From Microvirga sp. TS319 (GTDB lineage Bacteria; Pseudomonadota; Alphaproteobacteria; Rhizobiales; Beijerinckiaceae), in NCBI RefSeq assembly GCF_041276405.1, contig NZ_JBGGGT010000001.1, positions 231,501 to 295,500 of the forward strand: a stretch of DNA of 64,000 nt, read 5' to 3'. The notes under the pieces are model-generated. The model ran no database searches, was not told where the DNA came from, and worked only from the letters and a program-made list of their open reading frames with translations. Position 1 is the stretch's first letter, and every line of letters starts with the position of its first letter. Made by a program: the position numbers and the translations under genes. Shown here piece by piece: positions 56,628 through 64,000 of the stretch.

Positions 56628-56731
56628 CTACAGCATCGGACGTGAAATCGAACGCACATCCGATGCTGTAAGTCACCGTTTTCGAGCACCGGACGCAAAA
56701 CCGGTTCCCGCTTTTGCGTCCGGTGCTCTAG
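56628..56731. repeat. REP-like repeat, copy 9
   Basis: A first stem uses CAGCATCGGACGTG...CATCCGATGCTG. A second uses GAGCACCGGACGCAAAA...TTTTGCGTCCGGTGCTC and ends in CTAG. It lies upstream of the IS630 remnant. Confidence 0.8.
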
Positions 56732-57189
56732 CGTCGGATCAGGAGCGGAATCCGAAGGGCACCAATCACCGGACCTTCAAAGACAACGCTCGTCCCTGTT
56801 TGACCCCGAGGAGAGACTCCATGACCTGAGAAGCTGGCGCGCCACTCGGCAGGTGAGGTACTGTACCCCTGGTACGACCTGACGACCTTTGTACTGCTAC
56901 GCGCCGTGCCGGGTGTTGGCTGCCTGCTGTCTACCGTTACCCCGTCGAGCCTCGCAGATCCTTCAATGCATGCCGCCCTGTCATTGAGGACGGGAGCACC
57001 ATAGCGCGCGCAAAAATAGCGCGGGGGATCTGAGCGACAAGATTCGATCGCTCGATGCCTGCCCTGCCGGGAATGCAATTGTCCGATGCCCGGAATCTCG
57101 CCGAGCATCGGGTTCGTTCGATTCCCGAACGCCACTCCAATCCTGGAGAATAATGGGAACGATCGCTTTCGCTCAGGGAAGGAAACTCA
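56732..57189. other. Region upstream of the acylase gene
   Basis: About 450 bases must hold the promoter of the secreted acylase gene. A minus-strand open frame (56728-57135) has no protein-like features and no ribosome-binding site, and is not called. No further repeat or operator is evident. Confidence 0.4.
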
Positions 57190-59619
57190 ATGAGAGCTCT
57201 GATCAGAACCGCACACTTGGTGCCTTACGTGAGTGCTCTGCTCGCCAGCACGACGCTCTCTGCTTTTGCAGACATGTCGAGCGCCGTTCGAACGACTTCG
57301 CAGCAAGTGAAGGGGCTGCAGGCTCCTGCGGAAGTGATCGTCGATCATTGGGGCATTCCGCACATCTACACAGCCAGCCAGCATGACGCCTTTTTCATGC
57401 AGGGATATAACGCCGCGCGCGACCGGCTTTGGCAGATCGACCTCTGGCGCAAGCGCGGCCTCGGTCTGCTCGCAAAGGACTTCGGTCCCGATTACGCGGA
57501 TCAGGACCGCGCTGCGCGCATGTTTCTCTACCGCGGCGACATGGACAAGGAATGGGCCTCCTACGGACCCAATGCCAAGACCTACACCGAGGCTTTCGTC
57601 GAAGGCGTCAATGCTTTCGTGCAGGAGGTCCGCGACGGCACCCGGTCTGCGCCTGCGGAGTTCAAGATCGCCGGAACGCAACCCGACCTGTGGAAGCCGG
57701 AGGATGTGGTTCGCATCCGCAGCCATGGCCTGACGCGCAACGTGGTCTCGGAGGTCAGGCGTGCGCAGGTTGCGTGCGCGGCCGGTCTCGATGCCGACCG
57801 CCTGCGCACCAAGTTCGAGCCCGACTGGCAAACCTCGATTCCCGCCGGCCTCGACCCGTGCTCGATCCCGAAGGACGTCCTGAAGGATTACGAGCTCGGT
57901 ACCCAGGATGTCACGTTCTCGGCGTCGCGGAAGAAGGCATCCTTGGACACGCATGAGGAATTCCTCAATGAGGCCATGGCCAATGTCGACCGGATCGGTT
58001 CGAATAACTGGGTTGTCTCGGGCTCGCGGACGGCTACGGGACGGCCGATCCTGGCGAACGATCCCCACCGTGCCCATGGCGTGCCGTCCCTGCGCTACAT
58101 CGTGCACCTGAATGCGCCCGGCATGTCGGTGATCGGCGCGGGCGAGCCGGCCCTGCCGGGCATCTCCATCGGGCATAACGGCAAGATCGCCTTCGGCCTG
58201 ACGATCTTCGCGATCGACCAGGAAGATCTCTACGCCTACGAGCTCAACCCGAACAATGTCAACCAGTACAAGTTTCGCGACGGCTGGGAGGACATGAAGG
58301 TCGTGCGCGAGACGATCGATGTCAAAGGTGAGCAGCCCCGCATTGTCGATCTGCTCTTCACCCGCCACGGGCCCGTCTTGGCAAAGGACGATGCGAAGCA
58401 GCGGGCCTTCGCCATGCGCTCGGTCTGGTTCGACCCCGGCACATCGGCCTATTTCGGCTCGTCGGACTACATGACAGCCCAGAACTGGAACGACTTTCTG
58501 GAGGCAATGAACCGCTGGGGCGCTCCGTCGGAGAACCAGGTCTATGCGGATACGGATGGAAACATCGGCTGGATTCCCGGCGGTCTAACCCCGAAGCGCG
58601 TGAGCTATGATGGCCTGATGCCCGTGCCCGGCGACGGGCGCTATGAATGGGATGGATTCATCCCCATGTCCGACCTGCCGAAGGAATACAATCCTTCCAA
58701 TGGCTTCTTCGCAACCGCCAATCAGAATAACCTTCCGCCCGACTACCCTGTGAACGAGCGCAGGATCGGCTTCGATCAATGGGCCGATCCGGCTCGCTTC
58801 CAGCGCATCACGGAAGTACTGCGGGCAAAGCCGAAGTTCACCCTGGCTGACGCCATGGACCTGCAGAACGACGATGTCAGCATGCTGGGCCGCAGGCTGA
58901 TCGCCCTGCTCAAGCCCGTGCGATCGGAGGACCCGAAAGAGAGGTCCGCCCTCGAGTTGATGCAGAACTGGAATGCGATGGAAACGGCCGACAGTGCCGG
59001 GGCCGCGCTCTTTGAAGTCTGGACCAGCAAGCATCTCGGCCGGGCGACGATTGCCGCAACGACGCCTGAACCGGCCCGCGCCATCATCGGCAATGGTAGC
59101 CTCTCGGCCATTGTCGCTTATCTGGAGAAGCCCGACCAAGCTCTCGGCGCCGATCAGGCTGCCGCACGGGACAAGGTCCTGCTCCAGAGCCTCTCGGCCG
59201 CAGCCGAGGAGGTCGGCAAGTTGCTGGGCGAGGACATGGCGCAGTGGAAATGGGGCAACCTGCATCAGGCCGAGTTCAACCACGCCTTGAAGCCGCTTGC
59301 GGATAAAGCCACCCAAGCCCAGATGACCGTCGGGCCACTCGCAATGGGGGGCGGCAATAACGTGCCGCATGCAGCGGGCTACAGCACGTCGACCTTCAAG
59401 GTGACATCTGGAGCATCGTTCCGGATGGTTCTGGACGTCGGCAACTGGGACAACAGCCGTGCGATCAACACGCCAGGCCAATCGGGCAATCCGTATAGCC
59501 CGCACTATCGTGATCTCGCGCCCCTCTGGGCGACGGGCGACTACGTCCCGCTTCTTTACTCCCGGGAGGCCGTGGAAAAGGCTGCAAGCGAGCACCTTCA
59601 GCTCTCGCCGAAGGATTGA
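57190..59619 (+). CDS. Penicillin acylase family protein (secreted Ntn hydrolase)
   Basis: Periplasmic N-terminal-nucleophile amidase of 809 residues. A signal peptide ends near residue 28 (LSAFADM). The small alpha chain starts around VIVDHWGIPHIYTASQHDAFF. The autocleavage site is RIG-SNNWVVSG, which gives Ser271 as the new N-terminal nucleophile of the large beta chain. Downstream GNIGWIPGG and the NGFFATANQNN segment (oxyanion/Asn region) are conserved. The family contains penicillin, cephalosporin and acyl-homoserine-lactone acylases. GGGAAGGAAA lies before the ATG, and a secreted hydrolase gene follows. Confidence 0.93.
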   Translation: MRALIRTAHLVPYVSALLASTTLSAFADMSSAVRTTSQQVKGLQAPAEVIVDHWGIPHIYTASQHDAFFMQGYNAARDRLWQIDLWRKRGLGLLAKDFGPDYADQDRAARMFLYRGDMDKEWASYGPNAKTYTEAFVEGVNAFVQEVRDGTRSAPAEFKIAGTQPDLWKPEDVVRIRSHGLTRNVVSEVRRAQVACAAGLDADRLRTKFEPDWQTSIPAGLDPCSIPKDVLKDYELGTQDVTFSASRKKASLDTHEEFLNEAMANVDRIGSNNWVVSGSRTATGRPILANDPHRAHGVPSLRYIVHLNAPGMSVIGAGEPALPGISIGHNGKIAFGLTIFAIDQEDLYAYELNPNNVNQYKFRDGWEDMKVVRETIDVKGEQPRIVDLLFTRHGPVLAKDDAKQRAFAMRSVWFDPGTSAYFGSSDYMTAQNWNDFLEAMNRWGAPSENQVYADTDGNIGWIPGGLTPKRVSYDGLMPVPGDGRYEWDGFIPMSDLPKEYNPSNGFFATANQNNLPPDYPVNERRIGFDQWADPARFQRITEVLRAKPKFTLADAMDLQNDDVSMLGRRLIALLKPVRSEDPKERSALELMQNWNAMETADSAGAALFEVWTSKHLGRATIAATTPEPARAIIGNGSLSAIVAYLEKPDQALGADQAAARDKVLLQSLSAAAEEVGKLLGEDMAQWKWGNLHQAEFNHALKPLADKATQAQMTVGPLAMGGGNNVPHAAGYSTSTFKVTSGASFRMVLDVGNWDNSRAINTPGQSGNPYSPHYRDLAPLWATGDYVPLLYSREAVEKAASEHLQLSPKD

Positions 59620-59650
59620 TGAGGCTGGTCAGATTGTCTGATGCAAGGAC

Positions 59651-59674
59651 GGACCGGCTTCGGAGCCGGTCCTT
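59651..59674 (+). terminator. Hairpin between the acylase and hydrolase genes
   Basis: GGACCGGCT-TCGG-AGCCGGTCC forms a nine-pair stem with a UUCG-like tetraloop, followed by TTT. It lies 31 bases after the acylase stop and may end or attenuate that transcript before the hydrolase gene. Confidence 0.6.
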
Positions 59675-59728
59675 TCACACGTGCAACCTACGAGCCTAAT
59701 GCTACGACTTTTCAGAGGAATTCATCAC

Positions 59729-61096
59729 ATGATTGCGAAAAATTGCTGCAAGTTGGTCGCAATAGGCTTCACCGGCCTGCTGACGGCTTCCGTGGTGTAC
59801 GGCGCTGAGATTCAGCGTGAAGAGGGGACGCTTCCATCCCATTTCCCGTATCTGATCAACGTCCCCGAGAACTGGAATGGCATCGTGATCAACGATCTCG
59901 ATGCCGTCGCCAACAAGGATGGAAAGCTGGCTGCCTATCTGCTGGACCATGGCTATGCATATACCGGAACGGGACGCCATCCCGAGCGCATGACGCGCCA
60001 TGATCCCCTGACCGAACTTGAGGCCCAGGTGGCCGTAATCAAGAGGTTCAAGGAGAAGTTCGGGCAACCCAAATACACGATCCAGTACGGCTGCTCCGGT
60101 GGGGGATACGTGACCCTCGCCATGGCCGAAAAACATCCCGACGTGATCAACGGCGCCATTTCGTTCAATGCTCGCGGCACGGGCGGTATGGCGGTCGCGA
60201 ATACTTGGCTCGATCTGCCTTACACGCTGAAGGCTCTGTTGGCTCCCGGATCCGACCTCATGGTGGCTCCGATTCCCAACTCCGCCCTGCCTGCGGCGAT
60301 GGACGCCTGGAAGCCGGTGATGGAAAAGGCGCAACAGACGCCCGAAGGACGTGCCCGGATTGCGCTCGCAGTGGCCGTCTCGCAGTGGCCAACGTGGGGC
60401 GCTATCGGCAACCCGCCTAAGGAGAAGCCAAAGGATGACCTGGCTTCGCTGCAAGCCGCCATGTTCAGGTCGGCCAGCGATGGGCTGGCTAATTCCATCA
60501 ACCGGCGGCAGCTCTACGACAATCCGGCAGGTCTCGCCTCCTGGAACACGGGCATCGACTATGCCAAGTTCTACGAGGCCGGCGCGGACCCGGAGCAGAA
60601 GGAGATCGTGTCCAGGCTCTACAAGGAAGTCGGTCTCGGTGAGGAGGCCATCGCCGCAGACCTCGCGAAGATCAATGATCAGCCGCGTATCAAGGGCTCG
60701 CCGGAAGGCGTAAAATACTGGCTTGAACCCGGCCGATTCATCGAAGGCAAGATCGGCGTGCCGCTGCTTCATGCCCACGGGCTGGGAGACGCGCTGCTGC
60801 CGCCCCATCTGTTGGCCGGCTACGCAGTCGCCGTCGAGAAGCAGGGCAAGGGCGACCTCTACCGGACAGCCTTCGTCGATGCTGCCGGCCATTGCGAAAC
60901 GTCGACCTCCGAGGCCATGGCGGCAATCGACGCGATGGTCAACCGCCTCGACACGGGCAAATGGGGTGATACGAGCTCCGAAGCGCTGAACGCGGCGGCG
61001 AGAAAGCTGAATCTCGAACAACCGCGCTACGTGACTTACACCTTCAAGACGCCCTTCAATCGTGCCTTCTATTCGGATAGCCAGCGTCCCTTCTGA
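59729..61096 (+). CDS. Secreted alpha/beta-hydrolase
   Basis: Exported hydrolase of about 455 residues, starting MIAKNCCKLVAIGFTG with a signal peptide ending near residue 26 (VVYGAEI). The nucleophile elbow GCSGGG contains Ser123. Late VDAAGHCETST carries the probable catalytic His and HAHGLGDALLPP the region of the acid. The size and large lid region recall secreted esterases of the tannase / feruloyl-esterase style, but I cannot name the family. AGAGGAA supports the start; an upstream frame to 59681 lacks such support. Confidence 0.82.
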   Translation: MIAKNCCKLVAIGFTGLLTASVVYGAEIQREEGTLPSHFPYLINVPENWNGIVINDLDAVANKDGKLAAYLLDHGYAYTGTGRHPERMTRHDPLTELEAQVAVIKRFKEKFGQPKYTIQYGCSGGGYVTLAMAEKHPDVINGAISFNARGTGGMAVANTWLDLPYTLKALLAPGSDLMVAPIPNSALPAAMDAWKPVMEKAQQTPEGRARIALAVAVSQWPTWGAIGNPPKEKPKDDLASLQAAMFRSASDGLANSINRRQLYDNPAGLASWNTGIDYAKFYEAGADPEQKEIVSRLYKEVGLGEEAIAADLAKINDQPRIKGSPEGVKYWLEPGRFIEGKIGVPLLHAHGLGDALLPPHLLAGYAVAVEKQGKGDLYRTAFVDAAGHCETSTSEAMAAIDAMVNRLDTGKWGDTSSEALNAAARKLNLEQPRYVTYTFKTPFNRAFYSDSQRPF

Positions 61097-61690
61097 GGAC
61101 CTCGACGCCATTCGAAATCCTGTCGAAATCTTGCGCCGCCGGTACGCCGCCGGCAGAGCTTTCGTTCTGGCACGTGGCCCGCACGATGGGTCGCCAATGC
61201 CGAACGCCGCGGCAGTCCAATCATCGGAACAGACGGCCATGGGGTCTAAGTGGTCTCACTTTCGTTAAGCAACATATCGGGCGCTAGGCAGGGAACGGCC
61301 GCTTTTGGCACTTCTCGGACCTTATGCTTCAGTCCGCTTTTAGGCTCTTTCCGGACCATAGAGAAAGGTAAGTGCACCTTAGGCGCGCTCTGCACTAGTC
61401 ATAATAATCGTCGGTGAACCAAGCCCTGTTTAGAAGGATGAGGGTCTCTTCGCGTGCTGAGCAGGGTGTGATGAACGGTCTCCTAGCGCACACTGCTGAA
61501 CCTTGGAGTGCCGGCGCTACGAATCATGGAATTTCCTATTAGGCGGGTTGCCTTCGTTACTGGGTGTCAAAGAGTGCAGATAGTGAGGCAGCGTGTGCGC
61601 CAGCGCACATCGGTGTCGCTGCGGCAGGACCTTCAGCGCTCTTTTGCATACCAATCGATATAAAAATATCCAGGTCGTCTCTTTCAAAGT
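61097..61690. other. Long gap before the RND efflux operon
   Basis: About 600 bases without a supportable gene. Local AT content is higher than in the rest of the window (for example around 61370-61440 and 61650-61690), as expected of promoter DNA. No tRNA, repeat copy or transposase trace is seen. No tetR-like gene is present although an operator follows. Confidence 0.4.
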
Positions 61691-61719
61691 GTACCAGTCG
61701 GTATTATACCGATCAGTAC
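61691..61719. promoter_or_regulatory. Palindromic operator upstream of the RND operon
   Basis: The core TCGGTAT-T-ATACCGA (61698-61712) is a perfect 7-1-7 inverted repeat, and the symmetry extends outward to GTAC...GTAC (11 of 14 positions on each arm). It lies about 40 bases upstream of the adaptor gene. Size and place fit a TetR-family repressor of an efflux pump. Confidence 0.75.
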
Positions 61720-61756
61720 GAATCCCGCATGCTTCGGATGCTGGATGAACCTCTGA

Positions 61757-62989
61757 GTGAGCGACTTCACCATGATAAGTGTTTCCACAACCCGACTCCT
61801 GACCTCCCTCGGCACGGTAAGCGTGATCCTGGGCGGCGTCGCACTCTGGTCTATGCTCGGCAGCACGGCTACCCAGGGCAGTGACACAGGGCCGACGCCG
61901 CCCGCCACGCCCGCGACCGTCGCCGCCATCGACAGTCGCGATGTTTCGTTGTGGGAGGAGTTCTCGGGCCGCCTTGAGGCAATCGAGCGGGTCGACCTGC
62001 GTCCCCGGATTCCCGGCGCCATTGAGTCGATCCATTTTCGCGAGGGATCGCTGGTCAGGAAAGGCGACCTGCTCTTCACCATCGATCCTGCGCCTTACCT
62101 TGCAGAGGTCGAGAAAGCAGAGGCCCAGCTCAGCGCGGCCGAGGCCAATCTTGTCTTCGCCCGCGCTGAGCTGGAGCGTGGCCAGAGAATGACCGCCAAC
62201 CAGACCATCGCCCAACGGGACCTCGACACACGATTGAACAATGTCCGTGAGGCTGAGGCCAACGTGAGTGCCGCCAATGCCGTCGCCAAGGCTGTACGCC
62301 TCAACCTGTCCTACACCGAGGTGCGCGCACCGATCTCGGGGCGGGTGGGGAAGATCGAGGTGACCGCAGGCAACCTCGTCAATGGCGGATCCAGCGCGCC
62401 GGTTCTGACGACAATCGTTTCGACCAACCCGATCTACGTCAACTTCGATGCGGATGAGCGGGCTGTACAGCGGGCTCTCGAGACGCTGCCGACCGGAGGC
62501 GACCGGCGCGATCATCTCGCCCGTATCCCTGTCGAGATGCGCGTAGGCCCAGACACCGAGATCGTACGTGGCAAGCTGCAGCTCATCGATCATACGGTTA
62601 ATAGCGCCAGCGGTACGGTTCGCGTGCGTGCGGTGTTCGAAAACAACAGCGACCGCCTGATGCCGGGCCAGTTCGCGCGCATCCGACTGGGCCAGGCCAA
62701 GACGACGCCCGCGCTGGTCGTGCCCGAAAAGGCCATTGGAGTCGACCAAGACAAGAAGTACGTGCTTGTCGTCGATCCGGCCTCCAAGGCGAATTACCGC
62801 GAGATCAAACTCGGAGCTGCAGTGGACGGGGGGCGGATTGTCACCAGCGGCCTCAACCCAGGCGAACGGATCGTCATCGAAGGCCTTCAAAAGGTCCGCC
62901 CGGGCACCCTGATCGCTCCGCAAACCGAAGGGCCCGAGACATCGGCCGCACTCCAGACGCGGAGCTCCCCCGCTTCCGCGGCGAATTGA
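61757..62989 (+). CDS. RND efflux periplasmic adaptor (HlyD/AcrA family)
   Basis: Membrane-fusion protein of 410 residues. An N-terminal membrane anchor (about residues 12-35) is followed by the lipoyl half-motif RPRIPGAIESIHFREGSLVRKGD, an alpha-helical hairpin of about residues 110-175 (AEAQLSAAEANLVFARAELE...) and the second lipoyl half SYTEVRAPISGRVGKIEVT. No lipobox Cys is present. The MexE/AcrA-like adaptor links the inner-membrane pump to an outer-membrane channel. An ATG at 61772 is an alternative start. The pump gene follows after 30 bases. Confidence 0.93.
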   Translation: MSDFTMISVSTTRLLTSLGTVSVILGGVALWSMLGSTATQGSDTGPTPPATPATVAAIDSRDVSLWEEFSGRLEAIERVDLRPRIPGAIESIHFREGSLVRKGDLLFTIDPAPYLAEVEKAEAQLSAAEANLVFARAELERGQRMTANQTIAQRDLDTRLNNVREAEANVSAANAVAKAVRLNLSYTEVRAPISGRVGKIEVTAGNLVNGGSSAPVLTTIVSTNPIYVNFDADERAVQRALETLPTGGDRRDHLARIPVEMRVGPDTEIVRGKLQLIDHTVNSASGTVRVRAVFENNSDRLMPGQFARIRLGQAKTTPALVVPEKAIGVDQDKKYVLVVDPASKANYREIKLGAAVDGGRIVTSGLNPGERIVIEGLQKVRPGTLIAPQTEGPETSAALQTRSSPASAAN

Positions 62990-63019
62990 TCGCAATCCAA
63001 GGGCTCAAGGGCCAGTGCC

Positions 63020-64000
63020 ATGAACATCTCCCGTTTCTTTATCAACCGCCCGATCTTTGCCGGGGTTCTATCCGTGCTCATCTTCGTGGTCGGGCTGCTC
63101 GCATTGCGGGTTCTGCCGGTCTCGGAATATCCCGAGGTTGTGCCGCCCCAGGTGGTCGTCCGCGCGCAATATCCGGGCGCGAATCCGAAGGTCATCTCCG
63201 AGACCGTGGCGGCCCCGATCGAGGAGGCCGTCAACGGGGTCGAGGACATGCTCTACATGAGCAGCCAAGCGACCACCGACGGCGTGCTGACGCTTACCGT
63301 GACCTTCGCCCTCGGTACCGATCCCGACAAGGCGCAGCAGCTCGTGCAGAACCGGGTCTCGCAGGCTGAGCCTCGATTGCCCGAGGAAGTGCGGCGTCTG
63401 GGCGTGACGACCGTCAAGAGTTCGCCAGACCTGATGATGGTGGTTCACCTGCTCTCGCCCGACAGCCGCTACGACGTCACTTATCTGCGCAACTACGCGG
63501 CACTCAACGTCAAGGACCGGCTTGCCCGGATCCAGGGCGTAGGTCAGGTCCAGTTGTTCGGATCGGGCGAATATTCGATGCGCGTCTGGCTCGACCCTCA
63601 GAAGATCGCCGAGCACGGCCTCTCCGCAAGCGATGTGGTCAACGAGATCCGCGCCCAGAACGTACAGGCGGCCGCAGGCGTCGTCGGCGCTTCGCCTGGC
63701 CTGCCGGGAGTCGATCATCAATTGTCGATCAACGCGCAGGGGCGTCTCCAGGATGAGGAGCAGTTCGGCGAGATCATCGTCAAGACCGGGAAGAACGGGG
63801 AGATCACCCGCCTGCGCGACGTCGCCCGCCTTGAACTGGGCGCGGCCGACTACGCCCTGAGGTCTCTTCTGAACAACAAGCCGGCAGTCGCCATTCCGAT
63901 CCTCCAGGCACCGGGGTCGAACGCCATCGAGATCGCCGACAAGGTTCGCGCCGAGATGGCAGACATCAAGGCTAACATGCCCGAAGGCATCGACTTCCAG
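63020..64000 (+). CDS. RND efflux pump inner-membrane transporter (HAE1 family), 5' part
   Basis: The open frame starts MNISRFFINRPIFAGVLSVL and runs to the window end (327 codons), so about a third of the usual 1,040-residue pump is present. The first helix, the porter-domain opening EYPEVVPPQVVVRAQYPGA and family patches VEDMLYMSSQATTDG and LARIQGVGQVQLFGSGEYSMR identify an AcrB/MexF-type multidrug exporter driven by protons. It pairs with the adaptor gene just upstream. Substrates cannot be predicted. Confidence 0.94.
   Translation, partial: MNISRFFINRPIFAGVLSVLIFVVGLLALRVLPVSEYPEVVPPQVVVRAQYPGANPKVISETVAAPIEEAVNGVEDMLYMSSQATTDGVLTLTVTFALGTDPDKAQQLVQNRVSQAEPRLPEEVRRLGVTTVKSSPDLMMVVHLLSPDSRYDVTYLRNYAALNVKDRLARIQGVGQVQLFGSGEYSMRVWLDPQKIAEHGLSASDVVNEIRAQNVQAAAGVVGASPGLPGVDHQLSINAQGRLQDEEQFGEIIVKTGKNGEITRLRDVARLELGAADYALRSLLNNKPAVAIPILQAPGSNAIEIADKVRAEMADIKANMPEGIDFQ

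Overview
The window looks like chromosomal DNA of a GC-rich alphaproteobacterium, order Hyphomicrobiales, plausibly Microvirga or another Methylobacteriaceae-type genus. The order rests on GcrA, an HWE-family histidine kinase, the phoR-pstSCAB-phoU-phoB order and the argD-argF-hslO operon. The genus is only an inference from the overall feel of the gene set and the many short palindromic repeats bounded by CTAG. No sequence search was possible.

Left part (1-24 kb) is mostly core. It holds cobU, an HWE sensor kinase, a YbhN-like membrane protein, and the complete phosphate regulon with a clear Pho box before pstS and a strong terminator after phoB. Then come gcrA, argD-argF-hslO, argE-apaG, a Dcd-type deaminase, tRNA-Gly(CCC), a BCCT osmolyte transporter with a small membrane partner, a diguanylate cyclase and phhB. 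Several gene-poor gaps carry relics.

Middle part (25-41 kb) is accessory catabolism. A tripartite tricarboxylate transporter (TctCBA) and a LysR regulator are followed by a split chromate transporter. A rightward operon (2-hydroxyacid dehydrogenase, aldehyde dehydrogenase, ThDP enzyme, atypical SDR, acyl-CoA dehydrogenase, type III CoA-transferase) converges on a leftward operon (Ldh-family dehydrogenase, dicarboxylate-hydrolase-like amidohydrolase, HpcH/HpaI aldolase). The set reads as a pathway for a carboxylic acid that passes through CoA thioesters and ends in aldol cleavage; the substrate is not deducible.

Right-middle part (42-56 kb) is a second catabolic island centred on an IclR regulator. 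Leftward lies an operon for an enoyl-CoA hydratase, an ABC importer with a double-length fused permease, a CoA ligase and an unassigned Rossmann protein. Rightward lies an operon for a three-subunit opine-oxidase/HcnABC-like flavoenzyme, an ornithine-cyclodeaminase-family protein and a DadA-like oxidase. Nearly identical 15-bp palindromes precede both operons, so they are probably one regulon. This is the best candidate for an undescribed system: uptake and oxidative cleavage of an N-substituted amino acid, with CoA activation of the released acid.

Right end (56-64 kb) has an IS630 relic and several repeats, a secreted Ntn-type acylase paired with a secreted alpha/beta hydrolase, and an RND efflux operon behind a long palindromic operator. 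The RND pump gene runs off the window.
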